This document shows positions 61,346 to 64,000 of a DNA stretch of 64,000 bases, in pieces; position 1 is the first letter of the stretch; the number at the start of each line of letters is the position of its first letter. The position numbers and the translations under genes were made by a program. The stretch spans positions 282,434-346,433 of the forward strand of contig NZ_JANQBD010000004.1 in NCBI RefSeq assembly GCF_024722015.1, written 5' to 3'. The notes beneath the pieces are model-generated. The model worked only from the letters and a program-made list of their open reading frames with translations. It ran no database searches and was not told where the DNA came from. The stretch comes from Paenibacillus radicis (ex Xue et al. 2023). GTDB taxonomy: Bacteria; Bacillota; Bacilli; Paenibacillales; NBRC-103111.

Positions 61346-61480
61346 CTATTCAAGCCAAAAGGTGTGCTTAATTACTACGGGGTTATCTACAGTGATCTTA
61401 TTATTTTTTACTGCACTAATAAGAGATGGAAGTTGTTTTTCATTCGATCCAACAAATTTTATAACCATAGTTAGACGCAT
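61346..61480 (-). CDS. Small unknown protein, 44 aa
   Basis: MRLTMVIKFVGSNEKQLPSL continuing ISAVKNN... and ending IKHTFWLE. GGGAGGGAATATAAATA gives a good ribosome site before the ATG, and the shared terminator follows. The beta-alpha-beta-like composition suggests a small folded protein. No family known. It has been kept intact amid broken genes. Confidence 0.5.
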   Translation of the reverse strand: MRLTMVIKFVGSNEKQLPSLISAVKNNKITVDNPVVIKHTFWLE

Positions 61481-61641
61481 TATTTATATTCCCTCCCTTA
61501 TAAAAATATTTTTTATTATTGTTATGTCATGTGCAATATTGGACAAAAATCGTATCATAGCAAATATTAAAAGCCGCCCACAGTATATGTGAGCAGCTGA
61601 GTGATAAAGTGTTGCCTCAAGCCAATTATATTTTTGCCTTG

Positions 61642-62073
61642 TTAGTGAATGACATGGACATCACCATGTTCACCAATATCTATACACTGATAACTAAAGC
61701 GCAAAGCAGCGCTTAGATTATCAATATCAATCTCTGTGTTTTGGGTAGTTAGATTATTCAATTTATCATGATTTCGATTGAATACCAAAACAAAGAAGAA
61801 CACTTTGGTATTATCAGACAACACATCGGAGCCAATCATGTAAAAATATTTACCAAATAATTCTTTAAACCACTGCTTTGCTTCCTCATGACTATAAAAA
61901 GTCGGGATCAATTTAATGAATTTTCTATCTAACCGCTTATAACTGTGTATTTTTGTATTTTCAAGAAGTCACAATCGATAAATGAATTCCTTGATTTTTG
62001 GATAACCGCCTTCAATTTCAGCCAAGGTAGAAAAAACGCCGAGCTGTTGAAGAGTTGTGGTAAGTGGGAGACA
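61642..62073 (-). pseudogene. Reading frame interrupted by one stop codon
   Basis: From an upstream stop at 62074-62076, the frame reads LTTLQQLGVFSTLAEIEGGY, reaches a TGA at 61969-61971, then continues in the same phase as HSYKRLDRKFIKLIPTFYSH and EEAKQWFKELFGKYF to the stop at 61642. The part after TGA could start at TTG 61911 (89 aa), without a clear ribosome site. Either one gene broken by a stop or two fused fragments. Family unknown. Confidence 0.45.
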
Positions 62074-62197
62074 TTATACCCTACGGAGTGTTCGTTTGAA
62101 CGCACCTCGATAATTGTTTTTTATTTCGTTAGTTATTGTTTAAAAGTAAAAAAATCGGACATACTAATAAATTAGAAATAATGGAAGGTGATTACTT

Positions 62198-63814
62198 ATG
62201 AAAGCCATTGAATTAATTGATCCAAGAGTGTCTAGTTGCATTGAAAATGTGTTCGGAGTACAGAAGGAAAATCATTTGTTAGTTGTTCTTAAGCCTTACA
62301 GTGATGAAAGTATATTCGGATATCTTTTACGTACTTTCAAAAAAAATAATTATAAATTTTCTTTATATAAGGAATTAACAGGATTCAAAAAGATGAAAAA
62401 GTTCTTCTTTCCAGACGAATTATATAAGTTATCAACACTTTTATTAAAGGAACAGAATTTACTAGAATGTCATAATTTTTTTCTAAGTGCGACTGAAAGA
62501 AGCGTTGATGCAGTTCATGATGTTAATCAAATTCACAGTTATTTTGTAATGATGGAAAAAATCAAAATATGTTGTTCTTGTATTAATTCAAAGAACTACT
62601 ATAAGAAAGTTTGGGACGTAATTGGATTTACTTGTTGTCCTGAACATCAAACTTTATTAATTGACAAATGTTCTATTTGTAACATTTCTCTTACAATCTC
62701 TGTTCTCAAGAACGATTATATCTGTAAGTGTGGTTTCGATTTGAGAAATTCGGTTCAAAAAAGTATTTCTCTAGATGAATTATTGATTTCACATATTGTT
62801 TTGGAATTATCACAAAATAGAATTCCGATTTTTTTGAAAAAGCTTGAGGTTAATATCGGATATTCAATTGATTATTTTTTAAATGATATATATTTGATTG
62901 CAAATCAAATATGGTTTATTCAAGAAAATACGAAATTAATTCCAAAGATATTAAGCAACGAAAGGATGCATCTATTATTGATGGAAGTTAATAGGGTTTT
63001 AGAGAATTGGCCCTGTAATTTTAACCATTTTCTCGATAAAGTAAAGCAATTTAATCATAAAAGATTAGTGGAAGAAAAGGGGATAGCCTTGGAGACTGCT
63101 GGTGGACTTAGGGTGGATTTTGGTGAGTTTTATTCTGAGCTTTTTAGAAATAAAAGATCCAATAGCTTTTTAAGAAAACAGTTTGAACACTATATTAAAT
63201 CCAATCTCCAAAACTATCTAATGAGTTTTCAACGTAAAAGAAGAGATTCCTTTTATTTACTAGAAGAATATTTACCTCTCCACGAAGCAGCAAAGCTTTT
63301 AAACGTAACTCGAGGTACAGTGAGAGCTTTACTAAAGCATAAAATATTATCAGGAATTGAGTATGAAAAAAATAATCTATATTCTGCTGCGTATATAGAA
63401 CGATGTAGATTAATCGAGGTGATTGAGCAAATACAACATTGTTCTTCATTAAATGAGATGATGGATAAGTTTGGCTTAAACAGGCCGGTTTTATTACACC
63501 TACTAAAGTATTTGGATTTAAAAAGTTATCTAAATACAAAGGAACATAGGTACCTGCATGTACTATATAAAAATGAGGATATTAACATGGCAATAAAAAA
63601 ATTTAGAAATGTGTGTATTGAAATAGGCAAACAAAATAATTTGATCTTTTTTAAAGATGTATTGAAGAAGATTTCGATGTACTCCTTAACAACAGAACAG
63701 ATATTTAACTTAATAGAAACTAGGAAATTACCTGTTTACCTAAAGAAAGGTGATTTATTCGCATTTATCAGGGTTTTGTTTAATGAGGATGAAGTAATTG
63801 TAGATCTAGAATAA
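62198..63814 (+). CDS. tniQ: TniQ-family transposition target-selection protein (TnsD-like)
   Basis: 538 residues. The N-terminal TniQ domain begins about residue 31 (LKPYSDESIFGYLLRTF). Zinc-binding cysteines follow the TniQ pattern: CCSC (125-128), CCPEH (146-150), CSIC (158-161), CKCG (176-179), giving a CxxC...CPxH...CxxC...CxCG array. A helix-turn-helix-like segment lies near residue 375 (LPLHEAAKLLNVTRGTVRAL). The C-terminal half is TnsD-like. AAGGTGATT precedes ATG 62198. TniQ/TnsD proteins select the insertion site for Tn7-like elements and CRISPR-associated transposons. Low G+C compared with the core genes. The core transposase genes are missing, and an IS starts 4 bp after the stop. 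Confidence 0.82.
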   Translation: MKAIELIDPRVSSCIENVFGVQKENHLLVVLKPYSDESIFGYLLRTFKKNNYKFSLYKELTGFKKMKKFFFPDELYKLSTLLLKEQNLLECHNFFLSATERSVDAVHDVNQIHSYFVMMEKIKICCSCINSKNYYKKVWDVIGFTCCPEHQTLLIDKCSICNISLTISVLKNDYICKCGFDLRNSVQKSISLDELLISHIVLELSQNRIPIFLKKLEVNIGYSIDYFLNDIYLIANQIWFIQENTKLIPKILSNERMHLLLMEVNRVLENWPCNFNHFLDKVKQFNHKRLVEEKGIALETAGGLRVDFGEFYSELFRNKRSNSFLRKQFEHYIKSNLQNYLMSFQRKRRDSFYLLEEYLPLHEAAKLLNVTRGTVRALLKHKILSGIEYEKNNLYSAAYIERCRLIEVIEQIQHCSSLNEMMDKFGLNRPVLLHLLKYLDLKSYLNTKEHRYLHVLYKNEDINMAIKKFRNVCIEIGKQNNLIFFKDVLKKISMYSLTTEQIFNLIETRKLPVYLKKGDLFAFIRVLFNEDEVIVDLE

Positions 63815-63818
63815 AAAG

Positions 63819-64000
63819 TGGACACCTCATAAGAGAATGCAGATAATTAAATTACAAAGAGGAAGAGGTGTCCGGTGTGGGTGAGATGAGACAGAGGTTC
63901 AGTGATGAGTTTAAAGAAAAGACAGTAAAGTACATTCAAGAACAGACAAAGAGCGTTCCGCAGATTGCAGAAGAGTTAAACATCCCAGCAGGAACGTTAC
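63819..64000 (+). mobile_element. IS3-family insertion sequence, left end (partial)
   Basis: TGGACACCTC at 63819-63828 is likely the left terminal repeat. GGACACCTC and its complement GAGGTGTCC (63865-63873) form a 9-bp inverted repeat around the region before the transposase start. The element is cut by the window end, so its length and target duplication are unknown. Confidence 0.7.
63886..64000 (+). CDS. IS3-family transposase OrfA, N-terminus (partial)
   Basis: MRQRFSDEFKEKTVKYIQEQ, then TKSVPQIAEELNIPAGTL. This is the start of an IS3/IS911-type helix-turn-helix OrfA, which binds the ends and normally fuses to OrfB by frameshift. A GTG at 63877 is an alternative start. The hairpin 63820-63873 ends just before the start and may limit translation. 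Truncated by the window end. Confidence 0.75.
   Translation, partial: MRQRFSDEFKEKTVKYIQEQTKSVPQIAEELNIPAGTL

Larger units (their letters stand above)
58512..63818. mobile_element. Probable Tn7-like island remnant with orphan TniQ
   Basis: The proposed left boundary is the TnsB-site-like repeat cluster; the right part holds a tniQ gene. Between them are AT-rich orphan genes and at least three gene fragments. No tnsA, tnsB or tnsC gene is in the window, and the right side is broken by an IS3-type element. The extent and the link between the end repeats and TniQ are inferred. Confidence 0.45.

Noticed and set aside
61265..61592. Overlapping plus-strand frames of 69 and 95 codons
   Set aside because: They contain a terminator and run antisense to a better-supported 44-aa gene with a ribosome site.
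61945..62175. 76-codon plus-strand frame before tniQ
   Set aside because: No ribosome site, and the opposite strand has a more protein-like (though broken) frame.

Overview
The window looks like the chromosome of a spore-forming Paenibacillus-type Firmicute, with G+C in the middle 40s. This rests on gene content: SLH-domain surface proteins, a YjcZ-type spore peptide, neighbours in the Bacillus yqhH-yqhG/lipM and ywnA-ywnB order, a small RelQ-type alarmone synthetase, a class II (B12-dependent) ribonucleotide reductase, strong GGAGG ribosome sites and frequent TTG/GTG starts. No species can be named from the sequence alone.

Layout. 1-5.4 kb: L,D-transpeptidase, a small membrane peptide, pyrD, relQ and a DUF309 gene, then 1 kb of non-coding repeats. 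5.4-10.3 kb: an unknown membrane-anchored protein, two RNA-modifying enzymes (RsmF-like m5C methylase, RsuA-like pseudouridine synthase) and a Cof-type phosphatase. 10.5-14.2 kb: YjcZ peptide, an acidic three-repeat protein, and the preQ0 operon queD-queE-queC behind a structured upstream element. 14.2-16.4 kb: two divergent XRE regulators with repeated operator-like boxes, a membrane GGDEF cyclase and tRNA-Lys. 16.7-29.5 kb: an SLH adhesin-like protein, GT4 glycosyltransferase, SDR + EamA operon, YkvI and DedA membrane proteins, a DUF4309 lipoprotein, xpt, many small genes (including a probable cytochrome oxidase subunit IIa), tRNA-Leu and a broken retropepsin-like protease. 29.7-43.4 kb: a 1217-residue SLH surface protein, a NarL-type two-component system, a discoidin/dockerin-like secreted protein, a GNAT enzyme, an OmpR-type two-component system with a lipoprotein, and a chemotaxis receptor. 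43.4-57.8 kb: argS with its own promoter and leader hairpin, yqzE, the yqhH-yqhG helicase pair, lipM, the ywnA/ywnB regulator-target pair with a shared operator, D-amino-acid transaminase, and nrdJ with two NrdR boxes.

57.8-64 kb is accessory: AT-rich, full of broken and orphan genes. It opens with a probable promoter-terminator sRNA unit, then a cluster of GGGCATAGTTTT-type repeats resembling the TnsB-site array at a Tn7-like transposon end. It continues with a coiled-coil protein, a divergent Hfq/Sm-like protein, a DUF4238 protein and several gene fragments, and ends with a TniQ-family target-selection protein followed 4 bases later by the start of an IS3-family element that runs off the window. 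I read this as the remnant of a Tn7-like island. Its core transposase genes (tnsA/B/C) are not in the window.

Regulatory sequence that can be read directly: a 20-bp operator shared by ywnA and ywnB, paired NrdR boxes 33 bp apart before nrdJ, three AGTAAACA boxes between the XRE genes, a possible attenuator before argS, and a dispersed repeat family shared by the 4.4-4.6 kb and 53.2-53.3 kb intergenic regions. No CRISPR array or rRNA was seen.
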